Below are positions 1 to 8,827 of a stretch of 33,845 nt of DNA, piece after piece (positions within the stretch are counted from its first letter, which is position 1; each line of letters starts with the position of its first letter). The position numbers and the translations under genes are program-made. Below the pieces are notes generated by a model. It was not told where the DNA came from and made no database searches. It saw only the letters and a program-made list of their open reading frames with translations. Source of the DNA: Fabrea salina (lineage: Eukaryota; Ciliophora; Heterotrichea; Heterotrichida; Fabreidae); assembly GCA_022984795.1 (NCBI GenBank), contig JALIHJ010000090.1, forward strand, positions 1 through 33,845, written 5' to 3'.

Positions 1-1232
1 GCAATAGCTTACATCTCTTCTTCAAGTACTTTCCGAGAGGACATGGGGATCTCTCCAGAACTCTACGGGGTGATGACGGGGCCTTTGTTTCTGATCCTAG
101 TAGCAGTATCTACTTTTTTGCACGTATGAGTTAGTCAGAGCACATACTTAGACAAGGTTCTGCACATAAAGTGGATGCTAGTTGCTTACTCAGGGATTAC
201 TTCAGCAGCAGTGCTAGTGATTTCAGCAAGTAACCAGACCTGGCAAGTAGTAGTGATGCTGGGAGTGATTGCAGTTTCTTCTTCAGGGTTGGTGCCTGCT
301 TTTTTGAAGCAAGTAGGTAGGCACTTTCCTTCCGACAAAAGAGGACTTGCTTTGGGGTTCTTTCAGATGAGAATATACTTAGGAACTGCTTTGGCTTCTT
401 TAGTGATCTTTCCTTCTATTTACTTAGGGTGAGTGATAAGTAGTTGGCGGATGGCCTTTTTGGCGATTGGCCTGTTAGGAGCGGCTTACTGCTTAGTGAT
501 GGTGTTTGTGCTGCGAGACGAAGTCAGAAAAAGCGAAGTGCTACTGCTAGACACAACTCAAGGAAGCTTACTCGAGAAGTTTAAAGTGCTTGCAAAGAAC
601 CCTACAGTGCTGCTAGTGACTTTTGCCAACTTTGTCAGGTACGGCTCAGGACTGGCTAGAGGCTTTTACGAAGCCCTGTACTTCGGAGAGCAGTTTCCAG
701 AACACCTCCACGAGTACTGTTAATTAACGCAGCAGGTTTGCTGCTTGCACCGATTTCTTTGTACTTAGGAGGGAGACTGTCTGACTACAAAGAAAGACAC
801 CAAAAACACAAGTGGATGCCTCTTATTTGCAGGTAAACTCTAAACAGTGTCACTAACCTGGCCTGTGTGCCTCTTCTGGTTTTGATGTACTCGACAGAGT
901 CCTTTTTGGCAGCTTCTATAAGCTTGCTGGCGGTGTACTCGATAGGCGAGACCTACATTTCCTTGAACATTTCGATAGTGTTGAACATCACTCCTAAGTC
1001 GATGCACGCCCTGCGTAAGTTTTAAATAGAGTCAGGAGTTATGCTGTGCATTTCAATGCTGGGAGGAGCACTGAGTTGCCTTACAATGGGGTACTTGTAC
1101 GAGGACCTGGACTCTTTGCGTGAAGGACTGCTTTGGGTAGTCACAGGGGGATTTGCTTTGTCAGGGGCGTGTTTCTTTTTGGCGAGTTTCTTTTACGAAC
1201 AAGTCAAGAAAAGGCTTTTGGAGTACCATTAG
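1..1232 (+). CDS. MFS transporter, 5' end outside the window
   Basis: C-terminal part of a multi-pass transporter of the major facilitator superfamily, about 390 residues. The frame is open from base 1. It contains hydrophobic helices, the loop GRHFPSDKRGLALGF, which resembles the cytoplasmic loop of MFS proteins, and GGRLSDYKERH, which resembles the conserved G-x-x-x-D-R/K loop. Four 15-nt introns (124-138, 429-443, 833-847, 1015-1029) carry or flank the apparent frame breaks, and removing each restores continuity (for example YLG|WRMAFLAIG). One further break near 719 is not explained by a 15-nt intron. The protein reads best (INAAGLLLAPISLYLGG) if one base is missing there; a 14- or 17-nt GT-AG intron starting at 719 is the alternative. 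The gene ends with TAG at 1230-1232, overlapping the stop of the opposite-strand gene. The substrate cannot be told from sequence. The family call is firm. Confidence 0.85.
124..138 (+). other. 15-nt intron (MFS gene)
   Basis: gtatgagttagtcag. GT...AG, A at position 10, in-frame stops inside. Removal joins FLH to STYLDK. Confidence 0.85.
429..443 (+). other. 15-nt intron (MFS gene)
   Basis: gtgagtgataagtag. It contains an in-frame TGA. Removal gives YLGWRMAFLAIG, a typical MFS helix start. This rules out reading the TGA as tryptophan here. Confidence 0.9.
833..847 (+). other. 15-nt intron (MFS gene)
   Basis: gtaaactctaaacag. Contains an in-frame stop. Removal joins MPLIC to SVTNLACVPLL. Confidence 0.9.
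1015..1029 (+). other. 15-nt intron (MFS gene)
   Basis: gtaagttttaaatag. Contains an in-frame stop. Removal joins SMHAL to QSGVMLCISMLGG. Confidence 0.9.
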
Positions 1233-1567
1233 CGTGTAACTAAAGTGTTAATTTTTTTGGTTAGGGCTTTTTGGAAGTCTTCTAGCAAAGCAGAGTACTC
1301 TTGGAGGCACCTCTGAGAGCACTTAGAAAGGTCTTGACTCTCCCAGCACTCTAGTTTGCAGTACTCAACTCCTTTTTTGACGTACAAGTTCTGTTTGTTT
1401 TTGACGTACTCTTGTAAGCTGTCTAGGTCCCGGGAACATTCATTTTTGCACTCAGAGTCTGTGCAGTTCTCTATGCACAGGTTATTTTTTGCCTGGAGTG
1501 CTTTCAACTTGGTTTGCCAGCTTTCTGAGTTCAGAAAAACTTCTGTATCAAAGTGCAGTTCAGCCAT
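1229..1567 (-). CDS. Small twin-CX3C cysteine-motif protein
   Basis: A 112-residue protein with four CX3C motifs in two pairs: CIENC with CKNEC around residues 31-45, and CKLEC with CSQRC near residues 75-95. The rest is charged, helical sequence. Twin CX3C arrangements are known from mitochondrial intermembrane-space proteins such as small Tims and from the DUF842/FAM136A family, where cysteine pairs form disulfides between two helices. The spacing here is tighter than in FAM136A, so I do not assign a family. The start is the ATG complementary to 1565-1567; an upstream reading without ATG would run into the neighbouring exportin gene. The stop TAA overlaps the stop of the convergent MFS gene. 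The start lies 6 bp from the start of the divergent exportin gene. Confidence 0.7.
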   Translation of the reverse strand: MAELHFDTEVFLNSESWQTKLKALQAKNNLCIENCTDSECKNECSRDLDSLQEYVKNKQNLYVKKGVEYCKLECWESQDLSKCSQRCLQEYSALLEDFQKALTKKINTLVTR

Positions 1568-1576
1568 ATTAATATG
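1565..1576. promoter_or_regulatory. 12-bp palindrome joining two divergent start codons
   Basis: CATATTAATATG is a perfect palindrome. Its two ends are the ATG codons of the minus-strand CX3C gene and the plus-strand exportin gene, leaving only ATTAAT between them. Any promoter must lie inside the neighbouring coding sequence or use these six bases. A function is inferred only from position. Confidence 0.6.
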
Positions 1577-4370
1577 CTGGATATCTGCGTGTTTGAAAAG
1601 ATCAGTCAGGATTTCTTTAAGTAACTTATAAGTAGTGAAGGTCAAGCTGCAGACTACGTCAGTGAACTGATTGAATCACAAGAAGGAACTTTTTGTTTCC
1701 TTAGCTGTGCTAACTAGTGATTGCTCTGACCAAGCCTACATGCTTGCTGCCAAAGTACTAGAAAGAAAAGCCACGAAGTAAGATTTAAGCAGTCACTGGA
1801 CCCTACTGACTCCCGAAGTAAGAATCCAGGTCTACCAAGCTGCTCTTCAAAGACTCTATAGTTCAAATTTAGACCTAGTGCTTTCGCAACTAGCTTCAAG
1901 ATACGCTCGCCAGTTTTGGAACGAAAGCAGCGAGTTCTCCCAGCTGCCTAAATACGCTGCAGAACTCATCCAAAAAGGCTGTTTGAACAAAGGACTCTGT
2001 TTGCTGAAACAACTAGTAACTGAGATGCACCCTCTGTCAAGTGAAGCACTTCCTCAGCACAAAAGGAACTCTGAGTGCTTCAAGAAAGAACAACTAGGGA
2101 GTATCTTAGAAGTAGGAATGAACTACATCCAAGAACTAGAAGCACTGCGACTAGTGAGCAAGGTGCTTGACTTTTCAGAGTCAGGTTTGTGGAGTTACCA
2201 AGACTGGTGCAGACTCACAAGAGTGCAGGATATTGCTGTGTTTTACCAATTGTACAAAACTTACGGAGACTACTCTGAAGGGGCTGAGTTGGTCCTCAAA
2301 GTTCTAGGCCACACTGTTACAGAGCCCTACTTCAATGAAGAAACCAAACTTGACGTACTCCAAAAACTAACTGAGTTTGTTGGATTGCTTTTAAAAAGAG
2401 AAGTTGTGTCCCATGAACTCCTGGTGCTTTTGTACAAGATCTCCCAAACAAGAACTCTTCAGTACCTAGAAGACAGACTCGACCTAAGAGAGTGGTTGCA
2501 ACTAGTGCACAACCACACAACTTTTTGCTTAAATAACCAAGTGAACGGAAACACCTTGCACTACTTAGTGGGGTTTTGGGAGTGCTTAATTGACTTTGTA
2601 GACTTTAAACAGGAGTTCTGGTACAACAAAATCACTGAAGTTACAAAAGCACTTATAAAGCACAGTGTGGAATACGAGTCAAAGGACCAAGTAAACAAAG
2701 TGAGTTCCTTAGTCAGAGTGTGTTTTGTGGAGGTAGGTAGTTTACTCATTCAGGAATTCAAAAGTGGAGCAGAGAAAGTAGTGTCTGGAGAGTGGGGAGC
2801 TCAAAAACTAGGAGTCTTGGTAAAAGTACTGGGCACTTTACTAGTCAACAACTCAGAACAATACCACCAAGTTACTAATAAATTCACTTTAGTGGAAACT
2901 CAGACACACCAACTCGAAGTCCGAGTCCAGGTAGTGCACTTAACAATAGAGTTACTAGAAAGAGCCCAAAACTACCCAGTTCTAAGAGACCCTGCACTGG
3001 TTAAGTCTTGCTTTAAGGTCCTTGGGGTGTTTTTAGGAGCTTACCTACCTCTAAAGGCACCTAGTGACTCCGTTCTAGAAGGCTTAGGCCCCTTAGTTCT
3101 CAAGAAACTGCTTAGGGTTTGCTTGAACCCATTTACTTTTTGTCCAGTTTTTTTCAACAAGCTAACTAAAATGCTCCGGAAGACCAGTTCTGGAGTTATG
3201 TGTGGGAAGTTAGAACTACTGGACTCCCATGAAATTCTAACTAACTGCCAGAACCCCAACTTAGACAAGCAAAGCCGACTTGAGTACATGGAGGGCATTG
3301 CTAGGGTCTACTACAAAACCCAAGCCTGCTTAGACCTCAGTCAGTTTATAAGCTGTGGAGATTTACTACTTGCAGTCCAAGACCTAAGGGGTTTTTTGAG
3401 AGGAGCAGAAACTACTAAAGACTTTAGAGTTTTCATGAACTGGTACTTTAGTGGTGTGTCAGGGCACTTAACCAGTTACTTAAGAAGCAACTTCGAAAAT
3501 TTAGGAGTTGCTTTGATAACTCTAGTTAGAGACTTGAGTGAAAACAAGCTAGGAAGACTAGAACTAGGACAACACGCTTCAGAACTAATCACTCTGTTCA
3601 ACTACTGCTTAGAGTTAGTGAGTTTTTACATCTCACAACTAATGCAAGCCAACAACTTCAAAGTCTTTGCAAGAACTGTGGAAGTCTTCAGCAACATACT
3701 TACAGGAAGGCACTTTGGGGTCACTGGGAGAATTGTACTGTGCAACCAAGACATCAGAAACAACTTCGAAGCTGTGTTCCAACTGGTTCTACAAGTACCT
3801 ATCCAAGTGGTGCTGTCTAACCAAAAAACACTTAAGCCAGTCTTCAGCTTTATAAGACACATCAGCAACCAGAAAGTGCTTCTTCCTTACTTTTACAGAA
3901 TTGACCCTCTTGCTATGAACCACCTTTTAGAGATACTCAACCACACAGTGGACTCCCTGCACCACGAAATCTGCATTCTGAGCTTCTCGACCCTTTCAGA
4001 AGTCATTAAAGACCTTAACTCCCCTGAAGAGCTTAAGCTGGAGTTTTTGGAGACTCAAGACTCAGGGCTCAAACAACTCATGAAGACTCTGTTTTTGGTG
4101 CTGCTTAAAGGCAACGGGAAGTACGTAAGGGAGTTGTCTGTGCCTTTGCTAGGACTTGTTAACTTGAAGCAGAGTTACTACCTAGAAATAGTTGAGTGGC
4201 TAACTACTTTGCAGGGCCCAACTCGGCAGCAACTTCTGCAGTTTGAGTTGGAACAACTTTGGAAAGACTTCTTGTGGAGCGAGGACCCCTTTGAGTCGCA
4301 GAAGAACATGGGAAAAGCCAAAGCCTTCACAGAGACTCTTGTAAACTTTTCCAAAAAAGTAGTTAATTAA
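1574..4370 (+). CDS. XPO7: Exportin-7-like nuclear transport receptor
   Basis: Importin-beta/exportin HEAT-repeat protein of about 920 residues (human XPO7 is about 1090). Exportin-7 carries cargo through the nuclear pore with Ran-GTP. From memory of the human protein, collinear matches are NTLHYLVGFWE...ITEVTKA (human SVHYLLSLWQ...PEVTKA), AVQDLRGFLRG...LVRDLSENKLGRL (human LVRDLRGIAFA...LMAELVHNRSQRL), and the C-terminal EFSKKVVN-like end. Exon 1 is 1574-1620, with introns at 1621-1635 and 1778-1792. Between 1637 and 1717 the frame shifts by one extra base (FCFLSCAN stops at TAG; the next frame reads TSDCSDQAYMLAAK). I find no 15- or 16-nt GT-AG intron to explain it; only a 10-nt GT-AG (1695-1704) fits the phase. 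TAA at 4368-4370 overlaps the convergent gene's stop. Confidence 0.85.
1621..1635 (+). other. 15-nt intron (exportin gene)
   Basis: gtaacttataagtag. Starts inside codon 16. It carries a TAA in the upstream frame and has A at position 10. It supports the 1574 start because it links exon 1 to an open frame. Confidence 0.75.
1778..1792 (+). other. 15-nt intron (exportin gene)
   Basis: gtaagatttaagcag. Contains an in-frame stop. Removal gives LERKATNHWTLLTPEVRIQ, running straight into the long exon. Confidence 0.9.
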
Positions 4371-5679
4371 TACTCTGTAAGTAGTTTAATGGTTTCAGCC
4401 CACTCGTGGATTTCTTCTAACAAAGAGGACTTCAACACAACTCGTTTGTTGGCACTGAGTCTCCTCAAAAAGCCTTGAGGTTTAGTTTCAACTACTTCAA
4501 AGTAACTTTCTTCCTCGCTAGAAGGCACCAAAACCCTTGCTCCTGTCAAGACCAGCGTAAAGTAGGGCTCAACTAGGTCTAAGTCTCCGCTTTTGAACAA
4601 GTGCAGGAATCTGTCTTGTGTAAGCACTACAAAGCATTCTTTCCAGTCACTAAAAACTCCAGTTTCGCGCAGAAGCACTCCTTGCTTAACAACTAAGTTA
4701 GTTCGGGGAGGTTTCTCAAGTTCCCACATCAAAAGCACTTCCAAGGGTTCTGTGCCTTCGCCTATGTTTTCAAGCAGAGGTTTTTCGTCCTGTGTAAGTA
4801 ACTTGTCAGCTGAGAGCACTCCAGTTAGGTCTTCAGAGACTTCCGAAAGGGCCTTTTCAACTGAGGAAGAGTCAGTTGAGTAGACTTTTTTGTGGATTTC
4901 TATGTACTTGCTCATAGCTGTTTTGACAGCTTTGATTCTTTTGGTTTCAAGTTCAGTTATTTCTTTCCAAAAAGTAGCCACGAAGTTAGCGTAGGCTTTT
5001 TGGATTTCGAAAACCCTTTCACAGGCCTTCACGTACTTGTTTTCTGAGAGCCAAACACAGCTTTTGTTTTGTTGGCCAGCACTCAACTGGATCTCGATGT
5101 TCCTGAAGCCTTCTAAGTGGTCTTTGAAGCTCTTTTCTACTTTTGAGTTGAGTGCTGAAAGTTCTTTTTTAAGTGCTTCAGCCCGCATGTGGCCTTCGCT
5201 TACTTTGCTGTCGTAGTCCAGCATGATGTCTGCCAGATCAGACTTTAAAAGCTCTCTCTATAGAACGCTTACTCTACTTCTCCTGAAAAGTTCTTAAGTG
5301 ACTCGCAGAGTTGGTTTTGGAAAGAGTTCACAGCAGACAGTCCTGACTTGAGGGAAGTTGAAGACTTGGACTGGGAAGGCAAGTAGACTAGTTGGGAACT
5401 CAGCACGTTGCTTGAGTTGAGTTCGCTGTCTGCTCTTTCTTTGAGGAACCTAGCAATGGCCAAGTTGGCTTCTCTGCCAATGTTGGCTTTTTGGAAGACT
5501 CTTGACAAAATAGTTTCAATGAGGCTGCGATGCAAGTTGGTTTTTTGGGCTAAGTGGTAGTTACCTCTTTGGTCTTCCCAAAGCTTCAGAGCAATGAAGC
5601 TTTCCTTTTTCTTTTCCCAAAAATCTTGCAGTGGCTCTACTCTGGAGCTTTCTAAAAAGGAGTCTGTTTGTTTTTCCAT
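4367..5679 (-). CDS. F-BAR domain plus PH domain protein
   Basis: A 431-residue protein made of two open frames joined by an intron at 5256-5272. Residues 1 to about 260 look like an F-BAR helical module: FLESSRVEPLQDFW, FLKERADSELN (compare the F-BAR signature FLKERA..EE.YAK) and long charged helices. About residues 325-430 form a PH fold: KQGVLLRETGVFSDWKECFV, then strands, ending in an EEIHEWAETI helix with the expected tryptophan. F-BAR proteins bind and curve membranes, and PH domains bind phosphoinositides, so a role in endocytosis or membrane remodelling is likely. Splicing gives GEVEELLKSDLADIM without a break. The start ATG is at 5677-5679, 12 bp after the stop of the upstream LRR gene on the same strand. 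The stop overlaps that of the exportin gene. A 15-nt GT-AG at 5550-5564 could be a further intron. Confidence 0.75.
5256..5272 (-). other. Probable 17-nt intron (F-BAR gene)
   Basis: Read on the minus strand it is gtaagcgttctatagag. The usual 15-nt form, ending two bases earlier, leaves a stop in frame. The 17-nt form, or a 20-nt one starting five bases upstream, joins the two halves of the F-BAR domain. It lacks the A at position 10 seen in the others. Confidence 0.55.
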
Positions 5680-5691
5680 CTTAAGTTTACA

Positions 5692-7323
5692 CTATGTTAT
5701 TTCGAACCTTTCTAGGAGTTCTTTGAGTCCACTTTTGTTGCAAACTTCAGACTCGAAGTAACTTTTTTCGTTAGCAACTTTGATTTTCTTAAACACTGGA
5801 AAACTACTTCTGAAGGCTTCAAGGTCCTTTTTGGAGATCTGGGAGTTCCCTGAAATAGCTAGGTGTTGGAGTTTTTTGTTGAATTTAAGTTCTTCAAATA
5901 AGCACTCCAGGCCTTTAATTGTAAGTTGGTTGGACTTCACCGAAACCATAATTAGTGTTCTGCTTTTAATTGCTGACTTTAGTTCTTTTAAGTCTGAGTC
6001 TCTTAGTTGGCACTCGTCCAAGTAAACCACACTCAGAGTTCCACCCAACAGTCCTCTGCAAATATGTTTAAAGGGCTCTCCTCTAAGGGAGTTCTTTGAT
6101 ATATCAAGCACTTTCAGCGACCTACTCAGTCTGAGCAGTTTACCGATTCCAATAGCTCCAGCCACTCCTATTGGAACTTGTGTTGACTTCAGACACTCCA
6201 AGTTCGAGTCACAGCACGCCATAACTATGCTGCTAAAAGCTTGGTCGTCTATTGAGTTGTTGCCAATGTCCAAGCAAGTTAGGGTATCCAGTCTTCCAAG
6301 CAGAACCGAAATAGCTAGGGCAGAAGCACCTGAGATGTTGGTTGAGTTCAAGTTCAGGCAACTAAGGTTTTTTGAGTGAGTAGTTAGCATGCACAAAATC
6401 AAGCTGCAGCAAGTATCTTGTAAAGAATTGCCCTTTAAGTTCAGGTACTTTAAGTTTTTCAGTTCTTTGTGACTCAGTATGCTAAATGCTATAAAGTCTC
6501 GAGTTAAACCACTTGACTTTAGGTTTAAACTTTGGGAGGTTAGTTCAGGAAGCTTTTGAACAGTGGCGTAAAACTTCTGAGTGTCAAAGTCTTTAAGGGC
6601 CTTAAGGTACTTTTTGACCTCTGGTGTGGCTCCAAGTTCCCTAGTAAACACAACCTTTCGGGAGTTTTTAACGTTGTAAAGAGCCCTGAACACATCATCC
6701 TGGGTTTTTGCTTCTTGAGGAACTTTCAGTCTATAAGCTTCCAACACGGACTTTCCCAAACCTAAGAAGTAAGCTTTTTTGTCAAATCTGTTTTTTCTGG
6801 GCTTAAAAACTTCAGAAGTTACGAAGTCAAGTTTTTCTTCAAGAGTTTTTAAGCCTTCAAGTTTACTTTTGATTTCTGGTAAAATTCCTGGTCTAGGAGG
6901 GGCCTTAGGTCTAGGTCCAGAGGACCTGATTTCTTGCTCAATTCTTTTACAAATGGCTCTGGCAGCTTTCTTTTTAACTTTGACGGGCGAATTCATCAGC
7001 AGTGCTTCTCTGGGGTTGGAGTCTAGGAGTTCCCAGGGGTCAACTTCTGTTTGGGAGGATTCCATGTTGTTGGTTTTGTTGTTGACTGTGATGAACAAAG
7101 CAGTAGTGAAGTTTGGAGCAATTCTTAGTTTACTGACGAGTTTGTGAGACTCTGAAATGGGCAAGTTCGAAACTGACTTGTTATTTAAAGTTTCAAGTGA
7201 GTAGTTGCTAATTGATTTTTCTGAAGCCTGACTCCGAAGTGAGGTGAGTTTGTACAAGTGTCTTTTCTGCGATTTAAGATTCAAAGAGCGTCTGGGCAGA
7301 GCTTTTTCGCTCCTTGAGTTCAT
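5692..7323 (-). CDS. Leucine-rich-repeat protein, ribonuclease-inhibitor type
   Basis: A 543-residue protein. The first 100 or so residues are basic and serine-rich and probably disordered. From about residue 270 onward there are repeats of the form LKNLKYLNLKGNSLQD, LSCLNLNSTNISG, LTCLDIGNNSIDD, LKVLDISKNSLRG and LQHLAISGNSQIS, spaced by 28-30 residues as in RNI-like LRRs. These form a curved protein-binding surface. In ciliates and other flagellated cells RNI-like LRR proteins often work in axonemes or as scaffolds, but nothing here fixes the role. ATG at 7321-7323 is the first in the frame. TAG ends it. It is followed by the F-BAR gene after 12 bp and preceded by the MFS gene's stop 33 bp away. 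Confidence 0.75.
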   Translation of the reverse strand: MNSRSEKALPRRSLNLKSQKRHLYKLTSLRSQASEKSISNYSLETLNNKSVSNLPISESHKLVSKLRIAPNFTTALFITVNNKTNNMESSQTEVDPWELLDSNPREALLMNSPVKVKKKAARAICKRIEQEIRSSGPRPKAPPRPGILPEIKSKLEGLKTLEEKLDFVTSEVFKPRKNRFDKKAYFLGLGKSVLEAYRLKVPQEAKTQDDVFRALYNVKNSRKVVFTRELGATPEVKKYLKALKDFDTQKFYATVQKLPELTSQSLNLKSSGLTRDFIAFSILSHKELKNLKYLNLKGNSLQDTCCSLILCMLTTHSKNLSCLNLNSTNISGASALAISVLLGRLDTLTCLDIGNNSIDDQAFSSIVMACCDSNLECLKSTQVPIGVAGAIGIGKLLRLSRSLKVLDISKNSLRGEPFKHICRGLLGGTLSVVYLDECQLRDSDLKELKSAIKSRTLIMVSVKSNQLTIKGLECLFEELKFNKKLQHLAISGNSQISKKDLEAFRSSFPVFKKIKVANEKSYFESEVCNKSGLKELLERFEIT

Positions 7324-7356
7324 ATTTAATAACTCATTAAATTTACACTAGTTACA

Positions 7357-8790
7357 CTAAGAAAGTTCCCCCGGAATGATTTCGTGAAGCATGTTTTGGG
7401 CGTTTAAGGTCCTGGCTCTCTGTATAAGTCCTGGAGGAATCTCAGAAACGGGCATGCTGAACCTGACCTTCAAAGGTTTGTTTTCCACTAAAACTAGTGA
7501 AAACAAGGCCATCAAAAAAAGCAAACAAGCCAAAACTATCATGCAGGTGCTAAGTCCTCCCTTTTCGTAAACAGGTCCGAACAACACTGGGGCAAATCCT
7601 CCTGCTAGTCTAAACACAGCAGTTTCCCAGCCCACTCCCACTGCTCTTACTTGGGAAGGGTAACTCTCTGCAACTATAGTGCTCAGCACAGTTCCGTTCA
7701 CAGTGTTCAAAAGGTAAAAAAAACAAGCCAGTGCTAGTTGGTAGTAAAACTGTTCACTTATCAAAAACAACAGAACCAATAACCCCACTGCTGAGTTAGA
7801 TGCTATGTGGAGTTTCTTGACTCCTAACTTGCACTTCAGCAGCAAAGTCCCAATGTAAGTTCCTGGAATCGCAGAGGCCTGCATGCTGATCACTAGCACA
7901 AAAGCCATCCACTTCTCATCTGGAATAGTCCACACTGGCATGAAAAACACCACTCCGAAAAAAACCAAAGCACTAAGGGACCCTGCAACTGTGATTTTGA
8001 GAGTTACATGTCTGAGTCCAGGCCTCATGAGCTTCCTAACGCTTTGCTTAGTGGCGAGTTCGTACTGGGAAGGAAGCGACCTCAAGAACTCCTTGACGAG
8101 TGCTTCGTTTTTTTGGTTGTACTTAGCTAGCTTCCTGAGCACCCTTGCTAAGTTGCGCATTTCGTGGTGTTCGTACAAAAATGCAGGGCTTTCAAGCACG
8201 TATGTTCTGAAGTAAGCAAAAACAAAACAAAGCAAGGAAAAAACCAAACAAGTCACTCTCCAAATCTCGAAATTGCCTGTTCCAGTGAAGAACAGCAGAA
8301 GTGCTATGGCTGCCACAGATATTCCTCCTAAAGCCCACATCAAGTTAATCACGTTCACTAAGTTCTTCTTGATAGAAGGCAGGTTTTCTATGAAAACTGT
8401 GTAAGTAACTACCAACTCGCCCCCGTTTCCAAGTCCCAAAAGAAAACTGCACGGAAGCATGTAGTAAATGCCTGGAGCAAACACCAGCAGCAAAGAACCC
8501 AGTGCAGAGAAAAGAATCATTCTCTGGAAAGTGTAGGCACGCCCGATGTTAGCTGCCATTCTGCTGAACCAAATGCACCCTGCAAAGGCACCTACGTTGT
8601 AAACCACAGCCAGAAGGGACCCTATAGAAGTCCCTTGCTTCAAGTCAAGCAGAATGATACTTATCAAAATAGGCCACACCATTATAAGAGCTGTTCCAAA
8701 ACAACAGTTAACGAAAAGGGACCGGTGGTACCTGCCCCAGCCGAGTTGGTCAAGTGTTCCTTGAAGCAGTGTTTTGGGGTCTGTTTTCAT
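7357..8790 (-). CDS. MFS sugar-porter-type transporter (SV2/SVOP-like)
   Basis: A 477-residue protein with about 12 hydrophobic helices. The opening LDQLGWGRYHRSLFV is typical of SVOP/SV2 relatives, where G-W/F-G-x-F/Y-H starts helix 1. ESPAFLYE follows helix 6, as in sugar-porter family members. ESYPSQVRAVGVGWETAVFR and RLAGGFAPVLFGP match the helix 10-11 signature (E-x-x-P-x-x-x-R). The open frame continues upstream of the ATG at 8788-8790, but that extension is the antisense of the charged neighbour gene, so I use this ATG. Substrate is unknown; organic ions or sugars are both possible in this family. It is divergent from the 8828 gene with 37 bp between starts. Confidence 0.85.
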   Translation of the reverse strand: MKTDPKTLLQGTLDQLGWGRYHRSLFVNCCFGTALIMVWPILISIILLDLKQGTSIGSLLAVVYNVGAFAGCIWFSRMAANIGRAYTFQRMILFSALGSLLLVFAPGIYYMLPCSFLLGLGNGGELVVTYTVFIENLPSIKKNLVNVINLMWALGGISVAAIALLLFFTGTGNFEIWRVTCLVFSLLCFVFAYFRTYVLESPAFLYEHHEMRNLARVLRKLAKYNQKNEALVKEFLRSLPSQYELATKQSVRKLMRPGLRHVTLKITVAGSLSALVFFGVVFFMPVWTIPDEKWMAFVLVISMQASAIPGTYIGTLLLKCKLGVKKLHIASNSAVGLLVLLFLISEQFYYQLALACFFYLLNTVNGTVLSTIVAESYPSQVRAVGVGWETAVFRLAGGFAPVLFGPVYEKGGLSTCMIVLACLLFLMALFSLVLVENKPLKVRFSMPVSEIPPGLIQRARTLNAQNMLHEIIPGELS

Positions 8791-8827
8791 TAGAAGTATT
8801 TGATAAGAAAATGGAATAATAATTACT

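Noticed and set aside
430-432. In-frame TGA read as tryptophan (Blepharisma-like code)
   Set aside because: It lies inside a 15-nt GT-AG intron whose removal gives a better protein. Long genes have no other internal TGA, and TGA ends the RING, BBIP1 and WD40 genes.
719-735. 14- or 17-nt intron in the MFS gene
   Set aside because: Possible, but the sequence across it (INAAGLLLAPISLYLGG) is good MFS protein, so a missing base explains the break better.
1356-1631. Plus-strand ORF opposite the CX3C gene
   Set aside because: It is the antisense shadow of the CX3C gene and lacks any protein-like features.
2598-2612. gtagactttaaacag as an intron in the exportin gene
   Set aside because: It matches the intron consensus, but the residues it encodes align with human exportin-7 and removing it makes the local gap larger. 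Left as coding, with some doubt.
5550-5564. 15-nt GT-AG on the minus strand in the F-BAR gene
   Set aside because: No stop and no clear gain from removal; the family alignment cannot decide at this position.
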